Of a DNA stretch of 64,000 bases, positions 26,717 through 35,913 are shown one piece after another. The DNA comes from Bradyrhizobium algeriense (lineage in GTDB: Bacteria > Pseudomonadota > Alphaproteobacteria > Rhizobiales > Xanthobacteraceae): positions 310,001 to 374,000 of the forward strand of contig NZ_PYCN01000003.1 of NCBI RefSeq assembly GCF_003062295.1. The letters run 5' to 3'. Both the position numbers and the translations under genes were made by a program. Positions within the stretch are counted from its first letter, which is position 1. Every line of letters begins with the position of its first letter. The notes under the pieces are model-generated. The model saw only the letters and a program-made list of their open reading frames with translations. It was not told the origin of the DNA and ran no database searches.

Positions 26717-28092
26717 TGTGCCTCTCCTATTGTGTCTGGAACGAGCGTTGGCTGCCCTTTTGCATCCTGAACCACGCAAAGCCGGCTCGGCATCGGGTGG
26801 CGATGGAATTCGTTTTCAAGGAGGTCCATCTGGTAACCGCCGGTGTTGGCGTAAACCAGCAAATCTCCCGCGCGCGGAGCGATTGGAAAGGTGAGCCATC
26901 GATTGCAAAGGACGTCCTCGTCCAGGCAGCTATGGCCCGCCAGATATGCTCGGATCGGTTTTGCGGCGACCGGCGGCGATATGGAAGGAACCAGGATGGG
27001 ATCGACCAGGAATTCGGAGGCAAACCAGGTTTCGCACGCGCTGAAGCTGCTGCCCTCGACGAAGACGACATGAGCATCAGGGCCAACGACCTTCACGCGC
27101 AACACCCGGAAGACGGAAATCGCGGCCTGATCGGCCAGTGCTCGCCCCGGCTCCATCCCCAGCACCAGCCCCTCATGGACAAGATAGCTCGATAAGCTGC
27201 GGCCATCGGCGATCGGCGCGCGCAGCAGGCAGCGCAGCCACTCGGCCGCGGAAAGGCTCCCCCCGTAGGGATAGAACGAGGCCGGCACCTGCCCGGTGCG
27301 GTAATCCTCCGGCATCTGTGCCCCAAGATGCGCCTGATAGGCGCGCTCATCGACATATTGGATCGGCAACCCGCCCCCAATGTCGATCATGCGCGGCGCA
27401 AAACCTTGTGCGCGGGATTCGCTGATCAGGCCGGCGACTTCTCCAATCGCCTGCGCACGAGATTCCCAACCATAGCCACCCAGGTGGAAGTGCAGCCCGT
27501 CAAAGCGCAACCTGCTTTCGCCGGCAATGCGCGATAGACACTGCCGGATGGCCGCCGCCGGCATGCCGAAGCGACTGCGCGCCTGGTTGGTGGGGCGCAA
27601 GCGCAGCAGCACCGCCTGAACCGGGCCGCCCTCTGCTGGCAGCAAGCGGATCAAATCTTCGAGCTCCTCCGGTGAATCGATCGATATCAGAGCGCTGCAG
27701 TTGATGAGTTCGTTGTGGAATGCCGCGGTCTTCGCCGGACCCGTCGCCACAAGTTGCGTGCCGTCGGCGCCGAGCCGCCTGGCATCTCGCAACTCATAAA
27801 GACTTGAGACGTCAATGCCGGCGCCAGCGCGCAGAGCTGCCGCCAACAGTCCGGGCGATTTGTTGACTTTCGCTCCGTAAAAGAGCGCATGCGCAACACC
27901 GCTCTCGCGCAAGACGCCTGTGAGTACCGCGAGATTCCTCTGCAGCTCGTCGGGCCAGATCAGATTGACCGGGGACCCATGTCGGGCGACCCAATCGATC
28001 AGCAGCGGGCCGTTGCCAGCCAGGAGCTTCGCCGTGCTTGGCCGCAGAATCGGTGAGAGGCCCGCGCCGGGCTTATGGCAATGCAAGGTCAT
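26698..28092 (-). CDS. SbnH-like PLP-dependent decarboxylase (fold type III)
   Basis: This alanine racemase/ornithine decarboxylase-fold enzyme has 464 residues. ATG 28092 overlaps the kinase-like gene by four bases. The PLP lysine is in [14 protein letters not shown], the barrel His block is [13 protein letters not shown], the phosphate loop is IDIGGGLP and the PLP-stacking motif is [10 protein letters not shown]. The substrate-proximal Cys motif near the C-terminus appears as [10 protein letters not shown]. SbnH removes the carboxylate of a diaminopropionate unit to leave ethylenediamine, and the same chemistry is expected here on the SbnA-like product. Homologues also decarboxylate diaminopimelate, but the context argues against that. 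Confidence 0.88.
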   Translation of the reverse strand: MTLHCHKPGAGLSPILRPSTAKLLAGNGPLLIDWVARHGSPVNLIWPDELQRNLAVLTGVLRESGVAHALFYGAKVNKSPGLLAAALRAGAGIDVSSLYELRDARRLGADGTQLVATGPAKTAAFHNELINCSALISIDSPEELEDLIRLLPAEGGPVQAVLLRLRPTNQARSRFGMPAAAIRQCLSRIAGESRLRFDGLHFHLGGYGWESRAQAIGEVAGLISESRAQGFAPRMIDIGGGLPIQYVDERAYQAHLGAQMPEDYRTGQVPASFYPYGGSLSAAEWLRCLLRAPIADGRSLSSYLVHEGLVLGMEPGRALADQAAISVFRVLRVKVVGPDAHVVFVEGSSFSACETWFASEFLVDPILVPSISPPVAAKPIRAYLAGHSCLDEDVLCNRWLTFPIAPRAGDLLVYANTGGYQMDLLENEFHRHPMPSRLCVVQDAKGQPTLVPDTIGEAQCSARP

Positions 28093-28520
28093 GACCTCGC
28101 CCTTTTGGCATAGGCTACGGCGCGTTCTGTCGGAGCAAGGTGGCGCAAGCTCTCCAGCGTTAGGTTGCAATTGGGCAGACCCTGATCAAAAATATGTCGC
28201 GTGGTCTTGCACGGAAATTTTCGGCCACTGCGCGCCATCGCGCGGATGCACGCAGGCGTGATCGTCTGGCCAGGGCGCCAGCTCTCCACCCGCACTGTGT
28301 TGTAGTCCAGGAGAATCACCGGCACGACAGGCAGTTGCAGGCGGTGCGCGACGTTTAGCCGGTGATGACCGTCCATCACGAAGAAGGCGTCCTTCTCCGC
28401 CGTGATCGGAACAGTCCAGCAACCCGTGCGGAGGATTTGCGCGTGCAGCTCCGCTACCCTGTCGGGATCGACCTCTTCGGTCGGGATCAAGCATGTTGGC
28501 GAAAGGAGGCAAACTTTCAT
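28089..28520 (-). CDS. ParB/Srx-fold protein, SbnI/SerK-like serine kinase domain
   Basis: This 143-residue protein starts at [13 protein letters not shown] and carries [19 protein letters not shown]. The DGHHR loop is shared with archaeal SerK and staphylococcal SbnI, enzymes that phosphorylate free L-serine to O-phosphoserine. SbnI is about 250 residues, so this is the catalytic ParB-like domain without the longer C-terminal part. As first gene of the operon it would provide the O-phosphoserine that a SbnA-like synthase needs. The ribosome-binding site is weak, and an in-frame ATG at 28586 exists. Kinase activity is inferred from motif and context. Confidence 0.78.
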   Translation of the reverse strand: MKVCLLSPTCLIPTEEVDPDRVAELHAQILRTGCWTVPITAEKDAFFVMDGHHRLNVAHRLQLPVVPVILLDYNTVRVESWRPGQTITPACIRAMARSGRKFPCKTTRHIFDQGLPNCNLTLESLRHLAPTERAVAYAKRARS

Positions 28521-28640
28521 ATCGACCAACCTGATTTTTGTCAGCAGGAACCGTCCATGAAGCGCATGCGCCGCACCTCCTTCCACTACCGAGCCTTACA
28601 AGCATCCATGAACCGTCTCACCGAACTGTAAGAGCAACGA

Positions 28641-30941
28641 TTACATGTCCACGGTCATTGACAGGAGATACGTGCGCGGTGCTCCCAGGAAGAACGTTCC
28701 GAATGAGGCCACGCTGGACCAGTAGTTCGTACCGGTGACGTTCTGGACGTTTGCGCGGAAGACCGTCTTCCTGCCGTTGATCGCCGTCGTGTAGCGGGCG
28801 CCGAGATCGAGCCGCGTCCAATCCGGGATCGGCTGCTTGTTCGCTGCATCGACGAACTGCCTGCCCGTGTAGATGACTGCCCCGTTCAAAGTGAGCCCTC
28901 TCACCCACGGGAGATCCCATTCGGCGCCAATATTGGCCTGTACGTTCGGAACGCCAATTGGCGTATTGCCCACGTTTGCCGCGATGGCGGTCTTTGTCAG
29001 GGTGCCATCCAACAGCGAAACGCCTCCGAGGACACGAACATCGGGCATAAGTTCGCCGAAGACGTTGAACTCAAGCCCACGCACCTGCGTTTCGGCGGTG
29101 GCCCCGAAGTGTCCGTCAGCAGCCCGCTCGCCGCTCGCCTTCGATATCTGGAAGGCACTGAAGGTGGTTGCAATCCGGCCGAAGTCCACCTTGATGCCGG
29201 CCTCGTACTGCTTGGCGATGTAGGGCGGGAGCACTTCGCCGAAATTGGAAGCCTGCTGCGGCGCTACGTCGCCCCGGCTCAGACCTTCGATGTAGTTCGC
29301 GTACAGGGAGACATTGTCCCGGGGCCGGACGACGAGGCCGACCACGGGGGTCGTCGCGCTCTTGTCGTAGGACGTCATCGGTGTGAGATAGTTATTCGCC
29401 TCGACGCCCTGGCGCCGGACACCCAACGTCAACAGGACACGCTCATCGAGCACGGACAAGGTGTCAGCAATCGAGAGCCCCGTGAGTTGGCTGTCCGAGA
29501 GCGGTGGGCGCCCGGGGATCTCGTTTGCGAACTGAGTTGGCGCCACGGTCGGACTGTAGATGTTCGACGCAACCGGACTGCCATTGGTGAGCCGCCGGTA
29601 CAGCGCGTCATGATAGACGGAAGCCTGGAAGGTGACGGCATGGCGAACGAATGCGGTATCGAAGCGGGCGCGGACGCCGCCATCATAGGTGTATCGATCA
29701 ATGCTGAGCCCGAAGAACTGCGGCGTCGAAGTGGTGTCGCCGCTCGTGGTCTTGATGGTCGGAAGACCGAAGAACCGCTCGACATTGGTCCGCGATCCGC
29801 CGACGTCGGCGAACAGCGTAACTTGATCGGTTACATCGTATTCGTTGCGCCACAAGACAGATTGATCGTTGATGCGCGACCACTCCCAGGGCTGCGTCAC
29901 GTTCAGCCGGCCGTCCGGTGCCTTTGGCACTTGCAGGCTGGGCTGGTTGGGATCCATCAGGAACGGACGTGACGGAGCGTCAAACCGATCGGTCTGGGCA
30001 ATAAGGTAGAGCCAGGACCGGAACCGTTCGCCCTGATAGTCGAGGGCCAGCGCCCCGACGCCCGTCGTTTCGGACTGGCGGTCAATCGGCGTGTCGCCGC
30101 CGCGCAGGCTGCCGCTGGTGCGCACACCCCATTCCTTGCTGTCGCCGTAGCGCCTCGCAATATCCCAGTGACCGCCGAACCGTGCGGCCGAACCGTAACC
30201 CGCGGTGAAGCGGGTCAGGTCCTCTCCCGCACGCTTGGGCACAACATTGATGACGCCGCCGACGCCGCCATTGGGTGCGATGCCCGAGAGCGCGGCTGAG
30301 GGCCCCTTGAGCACTTCGATGCGCTCGACGTAATCGGTGAAGATGCGGTAGCTCGGCGCGATGCCGTAAAGGCCCTCGAAGGCGAACTCACCATTGTTGC
30401 CCTCGTTGATTGGGAAGCCGCGAATATTGAAGGAATCGACCACGCCGCCCGTTGGGTGGGTACTGCGCACGGAAGGATCCAGGATCAAGGCATCCGCACC
30501 CGTTGCCGCCTGCTGATCCCGGATGAACTTGTCCGTGTAACTCGTCACGTTGAAAGGTGACTTCATTGTGCTGGTGTTGCCGAGCATTCCCAGCCGCGCG
30601 CCTTGAGCGACCTGGCCGCCTGCAAAGGCGGGTACGACACCCGGCTGCGACGGCTGCGATTGCACCGCGACGGTTTCGGCCTGCGGGGCGGAAGGCACCG
30701 TGGTGCGCCGTGAAGTCGATCGGACCCGGGCGTCACTTCGTTTGGTTGGCGCGCGGCGGACCGACTGTTGCGTCGGAGCATCGACAGTAACGGGTGGAAG
30801 GGAGTTTCCGCTTTGCGGCGTTTGGGATTGAGCGGGCGATCCGGATCCCGCCAGCAACGCCACTCCACCTAGTAATGTCGCACCAAAGCGAGTTACCGTT
30901 CCGATCCCACCTGCACGTCGCATTCCCAGAAAGTCCCTCAT
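28641..30941 (-). CDS. TonB-dependent siderophore receptor
   Basis: This outer-membrane receptor of about 766 residues has a signal peptide after MRDFLGMRRAGGIGTV and a Pro/Thr/Arg-rich linker. The plug domain contains TSYTDKFIRDQQAATGADAL, SFNIRGFPINEG and YVERIEVLKGPSAALSG, as in FhuA/FcuA-type siderophore receptors. The 22-strand barrel ends in aromatic-rich strands, SFGTFFLGAPRTYLLSMTVDM. The start is uncertain: ATG 30923 (MRRAGG) has better GAGGGA spacing. It is codirectional with the operon at 28520 but separated by 120 bases. Two tandem palindromes stand about 290 bases upstream. Confidence 0.93.
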   Translation of the reverse strand: MRDFLGMRRAGGIGTVTRFGATLLGGVALLAGSGSPAQSQTPQSGNSLPPVTVDAPTQQSVRRAPTKRSDARVRSTSRRTTVPSAPQAETVAVQSQPSQPGVVPAFAGGQVAQGARLGMLGNTSTMKSPFNVTSYTDKFIRDQQAATGADALILDPSVRSTHPTGGVVDSFNIRGFPINEGNNGEFAFEGLYGIAPSYRIFTDYVERIEVLKGPSAALSGIAPNGGVGGVINVVPKRAGEDLTRFTAGYGSAARFGGHWDIARRYGDSKEWGVRTSGSLRGGDTPIDRQSETTGVGALALDYQGERFRSWLYLIAQTDRFDAPSRPFLMDPNQPSLQVPKAPDGRLNVTQPWEWSRINDQSVLWRNEYDVTDQVTLFADVGGSRTNVERFFGLPTIKTTSGDTTSTPQFFGLSIDRYTYDGGVRARFDTAFVRHAVTFQASVYHDALYRRLTNGSPVASNIYSPTVAPTQFANEIPGRPPLSDSQLTGLSIADTLSVLDERVLLTLGVRRQGVEANNYLTPMTSYDKSATTPVVGLVVRPRDNVSLYANYIEGLSRGDVAPQQASNFGEVLPPYIAKQYEAGIKVDFGRIATTFSAFQISKASGERAADGHFGATAETQVRGLEFNVFGELMPDVRVLGGVSLLDGTLTKTAIAANVGNTPIGVPNVQANIGAEWDLPWVRGLTLNGAVIYTGRQFVDAANKQPIPDWTRLDLGARYTTAINGRKTVFRANVQNVTGTNYWSSVASFGTFFLGAPRTYLLSMTVDM

Positions 30942-31227
30942 CAACAGCGCGTCGCCCAACGTGAAATGGTTCCACGCTAGGCTGCAACGACCATGGACCG
31001 AATATCCGCTCTCCGCGTCCGAGCTCGGCCGACACTTGCGGCCCTGTAAATCAGCTCCCTCGCAGACTCGCACTCTGGGTTGGTTGCCTGCGCCTTATCA
31101 GCAACCTCCGATCGCTGGCGATCTGCGCCGCCTCTTTAAAGAGACGCTATGGTGACCGCAACGCAAATGCGTGCGCTGCGACTTAGAATGTCTCGATCAT
31201 CGACGGCCAGAGTCAGCTGACGCCGTG

Positions 31228-31266
31228 TTTGGAAAGATTCCAAAGGTGCTTTGGAAAGATTCCAAA
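31228..31266. promoter_or_regulatory. Tandem palindromes upstream of the siderophore receptor (candidate iron-regulator site)
   Basis: TTTGGAAAGATTCCAAA occurs twice, at 31228-31244 and 31250-31266, a period of 22 bases or two helix turns. Each copy is itself TTTGGAA-N3-TTCCAAA. The shape resembles Irr (ICE) boxes of Bradyrhizobiaceae, which I recall as TTTAGAA-N3-TTCTAAA, with one symmetric base change. Regulation of the receptor is inferred from position. Confidence 0.5.
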
Positions 31267-31534
31267 TCGGTGCTGTTGAAATTCGGCAGGAACGATAGAC
31301 GAGAGCGCTCTCGCCAACGGCCATGCTTTTCCTGGGCACGTCAACGTAATAGGCCTCGCTTTTTCAGGAACGCTGCAGACCTCGTCATGGGCTGACTATT
31401 GCGCGTCACCATTTCGTTCCTGTGCGTCGCTCTCATTGCGACGACATCTGCCGCAGCGCAAGATAGGCAAATAAAATGGAACGTGATGAGCTCTCACGGT
31501 GGTTCAATGGGCTGACTTGGTGGTGGAGACCATT

Positions 31535-31639
31535 ATGATCGGCCTCTGCTTCGCTTCGCTGCTGAATTGGCCGATCCTTATCGCCCAGTTTCTGGAGATG
31601 ATCCAGCAGCGCGCGCCCGCGCCGGCTCCGACCGTATGA
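31535..31639 (+). CDS. Possible small membrane peptide
   Basis: A 34-codon frame begins MIGLCFASLLNWPILIAQFL, one hydrophobic helix, and ends QQRAPAPAPTV. GGTGGAG lies about ten bases upstream. I recognise no family, and it may be the tail of a lost gene. The surrounding 1.5 kb holds nothing else convincing. Confidence 0.25.
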   Translation: MIGLCFASLLNWPILIAQFLEMIQQRAPAPAPTV

Positions 31640-32016
31640 CGAACTTTTGTTCCGCTGGCACCGACGCGGCGAATGACGGCGCAGTCATTCGGGACGGAAA
31701 ATTAAATGCTCTTTCCGATAACGGCGTCGTTGAACCTGCAGTTTTCTTCCCATTTGCCGGAAAGGACCGCGATAGCGAACTCGAGGACGGACCAAGGCGT
31801 GAAGCCCGGAGGTTCGAGAACGTGCGGCTCGCCCCATGACATCAGCATTCTTCAGAGACACGCGGATTAACAATCCTACTCTGCCGGCGACATCATCGCT
31901 TGGTCCGCTCAAAGTCGACAGACGAAATCAGCCTCCGGGTCGCGGCCGCACTGCTTTCGCTAATTAGATCGCATCGAGTCCAAGGCGCTCAAATCTGCCC
32001 TCAATAGATTTTTCTG

Positions 32017-32107
32017 GATCTCCCGGTGCACACGTCGTGCACACGCCGCCCTTTAACAAATTGAAAAAATTGAACTCTCGTTCCAATCCATCATGAGGAA
32101 GCTTGAG
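32017..32107 (+). repeat. 91-bp direct repeat, copy A
   Basis: This copy matches 49979-50069 in the same orientation with four mismatches. It contains GTGCAC-ACGTC-GTGCAC, an inverted repeat, and the A-rich TTGAAAAAATTGAACTCTCG. The two copies bracket an 18-kb segment with the chromate and GMC-DUF1080 genes. No terminal inverted repeats of an insertion sequence are seen. Confidence 0.85.
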
Positions 32108-32171
32108 CTAGGTCCAGCCAGCGACGTCCAATCGCTAGATGGAATGTCGCGGTGCGAGCGAGACTCCTACA

Positions 32172-32220
32172 CTGGGGCGGGAGGGATTGAACCTCCAAAT
32201 GGCGGAATCAAAATGCGGTG
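32172..32220 (-). pseudogene. 3' fragment of a tRNA-Gln gene (possible attachment-site remnant)
   Basis: Read on the minus strand the text gives an anticodon arm ACCGCATTTTGATTCCGCC with TTG anticodon. The T arm follows (GGAGG-TTCAATC-CCTCC), then the 3' acceptor CGCCCCAG. This is the 3' two-thirds of a glutamine tRNA; no D arm or 5' acceptor lies upstream. Integrating elements that use tRNA 3' ends leave such fragments. Confidence 0.55.
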
Positions 32221-33147
32221 AATTCACGAGTAAAATCAACGAACGTTCTGAATTTTCGCCTTAGGTTGACCCATTGATGGCATTGGTGAATTTCCAGCGT
32301 TCAGAATGCCGCGATCGGTAGTCACATGCGTGACGGGAGAAGCGCCAACGGCCGAAGCGGCCTTATTGGACCAAAACTTGCACAGCTCTCTGAGCACCCC
32401 GAGCTCAGATTTGTAGGATGGTTGACTCACGAGATCAGCGTTTTGAGATGGTATGTCCCGATCTGCGGTGAGCGGCTGTCGGGGGTTCGAGTCAGGTCCG
32501 CTACAGCGCGAAACCCACTATTACGGAAGCCCTGTTTTCTTATCGGCGAGCAAGCTAACTCGGTCGGTGGCATCTTTATAGCCCGCCGGGAGTAGCCGTA
32601 TGTGCGAGATCCACGTACACCTCCCTGTCCGATGACACCGAGTTCAAATCCCGGGCGCGCAACAAACACCGTGTTACCTGCCTGCTGTAGCCTAAAAAGC
32701 TCGTCTCGTTCGCCGCTGGGACGCACTGCGACCGAACGGGAGACGGTTTAGTGTCGGCGCGATGACCGAGAACTCTGTTCTGGAGTGAGAAAGCGCGCGG
32801 GCCACGGGGCGCGCCGAAGCGCGCCACTCGCGCTCAAGAGGGCCGCAACCCCAGTACCATCATCAGTAGCACGCCCAGCCATAGTGTCGTCCAGCCTCCG
32901 CCGCCGCCCGTCTCGGCGCCGGGAACGGCGACTGAGGCCACTCCTTGGTGCACGGCGATCCGCAGCAGCATCGGCTACCGGTTCGCACAGAGCCGCATGC
33001 ACCGAGGCCGTCCGTTTTTACCCCTGGTCTGTGGTCAGCCGTGCTGGCGCCGCCACCCAGATCAACGGACTGAACCAGCCCAAGGTGTCAAATGACCAAA
33101 GCGCTCCAGTTACCGCGGCCGCTGCCAGTGCGTGGCGACCCGCGAGG

Positions 33148-35913
33148 TCAGATCCTGATCTGAATTCGCCGGAAGGCGACGGTCGCATTCGGATAGGACT
33201 GCAGGCCGATATAGCCGGCGGGTTTCCCGTTCTCCTTGGCAATGCCGCGCACGACGTCGGCGTTGTGAAACGTCGTGGTGCGGACCTTGGCATTGGTTGT
33301 AAGGTCGGTCAGGTCGACTGTGTAGTCGTTGTTGGCGACTGCGATCTCATACTCGTACCAGCGCCCTGGAACGAGCTTCGGCGGCGGGGTGTAGGTCTGG
33401 AGGGCGAGGTCGAAGCCGCCACTCGGGATCGCGTCTCCCGCCGGAATCTTGTAGATCGCTCCGGTCCGGTTCTTGTTTAGCCCATCGGGCTCGGGCCGAA
33501 TGCCGTAGAAATCTTTGCTGGTATCGCCGCGCGCCATATCGTCAATCTGGATCTCGAAGCCGGAATGGACCGCGGACCAGGCGCGGTTGGACGCGAGTCG
33601 GTTGGCATCACCGTTGGCGATGACGCGCTGGGCGATTGCGTTGGGCAGCGGTGCCACGGGATCGCGGAAGCGCACAAAGATCCCCGAATTGTGGTTGACC
33701 GGATCGAAGATCCGGAACTGAAGCCGCAGCGTAAAGTCGGCGAAGGCCTCCCGGGCGTAGTAGAGAAGGCCGAAGTCGCCGCCGCCGTAGGTGACGATCT
33801 CGCCGTTGATGAGGGCGAAGCCGTTGCTCTTGTTTGGGCTGACGCGCACCCAGTCGGTGTTGAACGACTGCGCGGTGCCGTCGAACAGCGTTCGCCACGG
33901 CGGCGCTGCGCTGAACGCGGCCGGCTTGGGCAGCACCGAGCTGGTCAGGAGATCGATGGTGCGGCGGGCGAGCGCCATGCCGGTGAGCATGGGGTTTGGC
34001 GAGCCGATCGTCGGGAACAACGCCGGGCCGGCCACGTAGCAATTGGTGGTATCGTGAATGCGACCGAAGTCGTTGGTGACACCGTTTGCCGCGTCGCTGC
34101 TCATCCACAGCGTGCCGGCGTCATGATGGGTCGTGCCCAGACGGTCGCGGCGGTCCCGGTAAGGGTGTGCATTGCGGAGATCGGCCACGCTGGCGCCCGC
34201 CGGCACCTGAACCGTCGTCCCGCCGGCGGCGCCAAGAATCTCAAAGGGCTGACCATTGGCGAAAATCAGCGCGACCTCGTCAGTGAAGGCGTCCATCTTG
34301 TCCCAGAGAGCGCGATCGGCTTGCGTCTCGGCGCTGCCACCCGCCGGCTGCCGGGCATCGCCGATGTCGACGAACGCGCGTGGACGGCCGTTTTCCCAAT
34401 CGCTCGGCGTCTTGGCCAGATCGACGAAGCTGTCTGGATTGTGCGGAACCATCTCGCCGATGCCGCGGAGCGTGATGACCACCGTGGTGTCGTCCGCATC
34501 GAGCAGCGCGTCCATATGCTCGAGGCTCGGGATCTTCTTGAACAGCTCCGCCTCGGAATCGTTGCCGAAACGGGCGAGACCGGAGGCCGTGATCTGCAGA
34601 TGGTAGTAGCGATCCTTGCCGGCCACCCTCGCCTTGCCCTTGACGAACAGGGCGGAGACCTGCAGTGCGTTCAGATCGATCTCCTTGGGCAGTTGCGCGA
34701 GCGCGGTGCGCGGGATCCGAATGTTCAGGTTGGAGCGCAGATGGGCCATCAGGTTCCTGCCCATGCGCTGTGCCGCACGCCAGCCGAGCGAGGACTGGAA
34801 GGTCGTGAGCGCCACCCGAGTGCTCTCGATCGTTCCAAGTGCAAGAACCACGGCCCCCTGCGTGCCGTCGGCCCGCGGCGGCGCGAGGAAGACGACCTGC
34901 TCCTGGCCGCTCGCGTCGCGCACGCGCACGCCGGTCACCCGCACCCAGTTGTCCGGCTGCGTCTCGGTGATGAATTCAAGCACTTGGCATTTCGGGACGA
35001 CCATCAGGCGCTTGCGCGCATCAGCGGCTGGCCCAACCCCGCCAGCCTCGCTTGAGGCGAGCCGCGCGGCTTCGACCAGAATGGGGACCGCACTGAATTT
35101 GTTAATGGGGAATTGCCCCGGCTCGGTGCGCGACTGCACGGCGAGCGGTGCCTCCAGCTTCATCATGTTCAAAAGGTCATTGTGGGCAACACCATTTGGC
35201 TTGAGGCCCAGCATATCACGCAGATCATCATCGCTTGGCGCCTGATTGTTGTGGCGGCGCGGGAAGGCGCGCACTGGCGCCGCATCCTGGAGATCGGCAA
35301 GCGTCAGGCTGGCGAAGGGGCCGTTCGGGCCCGATCCGGCGTTGAGCCCATCGAAGAGCTGGGCCCGCATCGCGACGTGCAGCGGGCCGTAGATATAGTC
35401 GTTCGTGCTGTTGGTCCCGATTTGGTCGCCGGCATCGAGGAAATAGTGGCCCTTCAGCTCGTTGACGACGGACGCCGGCCAGCCAGCCATCTCATCATTG
35501 TTGGCGTCGTGCAGCAGCTCCGGCGACCACCCGCCCCAAGTCAGTGACCGGCCGCCAACTCCGTAAAGCAGCCCGGCGTAGCCGAGGTCGGAGCCGGGCC
35601 GCGTGACCCAGGGAACACCGTAGCCGGGATCGCCCCCCATCCAGGGTAGATTCTGCACATGTTCGGGCAGAACGAATGGGCCTGATTCCAGCACCATGAT
35701 ACGCCGGCTGTGGGTCGCATCCTTCATGAACAGCCCGTTCGCGATGACCGAACCGAACGATCCAGCGCCGATGACAATCACGTCGAACTCGCGCCGCTGA
35801 TCACCGATGGTCTGACCGGCGCTGTCGATTGCCTCCTGCAGACTGTTGCAGAGGTAACGGCCCATGTTGTCGAGAGTGAATGAGGTGGTTTCGGAACCGA
35901 GCAATGTGGCCAT
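33148..35913 (-). CDS. GMC-type FAD oxidoreductase fused to a DUF1080 domain
   Basis: This 921-residue protein has two domains. Residues about 40-665 are a GMC oxidoreductase: FAD motif VIVIGAGSFGS (49-54), GVGGRSLTWGGWSPEL, and an active-site region TTHHDAGTLWMS near 595 with GSPNPMLTGMALA. Residues about 672-921 are a DUF1080 jelly-roll: WRTLFDGTAQSF, YYAREAFADFTLRLQFRIF, NSGIFVRFRDP, GFEIQIDD and GRWYEYEIAV. DUF1080 proteins act on 3-keto-glycosides, and several sugar C3-oxidases are GMC flavoproteins. So one chain may oxidise a glycoside at C3 and cleave the product. No signal peptide is seen. GGAGG stands just before the ATG. Confidence 0.88.
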   Translation of the reverse strand: MATLLGSETTSFTLDNMGRYLCNSLQEAIDSAGQTIGDQRREFDVIVIGAGSFGSVIANGLFMKDATHSRRIMVLESGPFVLPEHVQNLPWMGGDPGYGVPWVTRPGSDLGYAGLLYGVGGRSLTWGGWSPELLHDANNDEMAGWPASVVNELKGHYFLDAGDQIGTNSTNDYIYGPLHVAMRAQLFDGLNAGSGPNGPFASLTLADLQDAAPVRAFPRRHNNQAPSDDDLRDMLGLKPNGVAHNDLLNMMKLEAPLAVQSRTEPGQFPINKFSAVPILVEAARLASSEAGGVGPAADARKRLMVVPKCQVLEFITETQPDNWVRVTGVRVRDASGQEQVVFLAPPRADGTQGAVVLALGTIESTRVALTTFQSSLGWRAAQRMGRNLMAHLRSNLNIRIPRTALAQLPKEIDLNALQVSALFVKGKARVAGKDRYYHLQITASGLARFGNDSEAELFKKIPSLEHMDALLDADDTTVVITLRGIGEMVPHNPDSFVDLAKTPSDWENGRPRAFVDIGDARQPAGGSAETQADRALWDKMDAFTDEVALIFANGQPFEILGAAGGTTVQVPAGASVADLRNAHPYRDRRDRLGTTHHDAGTLWMSSDAANGVTNDFGRIHDTTNCYVAGPALFPTIGSPNPMLTGMALARRTIDLLTSSVLPKPAAFSAAPPWRTLFDGTAQSFNTDWVRVSPNKSNGFALINGEIVTYGGGDFGLLYYAREAFADFTLRLQFRIFDPVNHNSGIFVRFRDPVAPLPNAIAQRVIANGDANRLASNRAWSAVHSGFEIQIDDMARGDTSKDFYGIRPEPDGLNKNRTGAIYKIPAGDAIPSGGFDLALQTYTPPPKLVPGRWYEYEIAVANNDYTVDLTDLTTNAKVRTTTFHNADVVRGIAKENGKPAGYIGLQSYPNATVAFRRIQIRI

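Larger units (their letters stand above)
31640..33147. other. Non-coding accessory stretch with repeat and tRNA fragment
   Basis: No supported gene was found in 1.5 kb. It contains one copy of the 91-bp direct repeat (32017-32107) and a tRNA-Gln 3' fragment (32172-32220). It also has a 45-codon minus-strand frame ending at 32834 whose tail, GAETGGGGGWTTLWLGVLLM, looks like a glycine-hydrophobic sorting tail with no protein in front. The loss of genes here fits the junction of an accessory segment. Confidence 0.6.

Noticed and set aside
32630..32670. GAGTTCAAATCCCGGGCGCGC, resembling a tRNA T arm
   Set aside because: The stem does not pair properly and no other tRNA arms flank it.
32834..32971. 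Minus-strand tail with GAETGGGGGWTTLWLGVLL as a GlyGly-CTERM protein
   Set aside because: The frame is only 45 codons with a stop right upstream and no mature domain, so a sorted protein is not supported.
33565..35055. A 496-codon plus-strand frame inside the GMC-DUF1080 gene
   Set aside because: It is antisense to a clear GMC oxidoreductase and has no recognisable motif.
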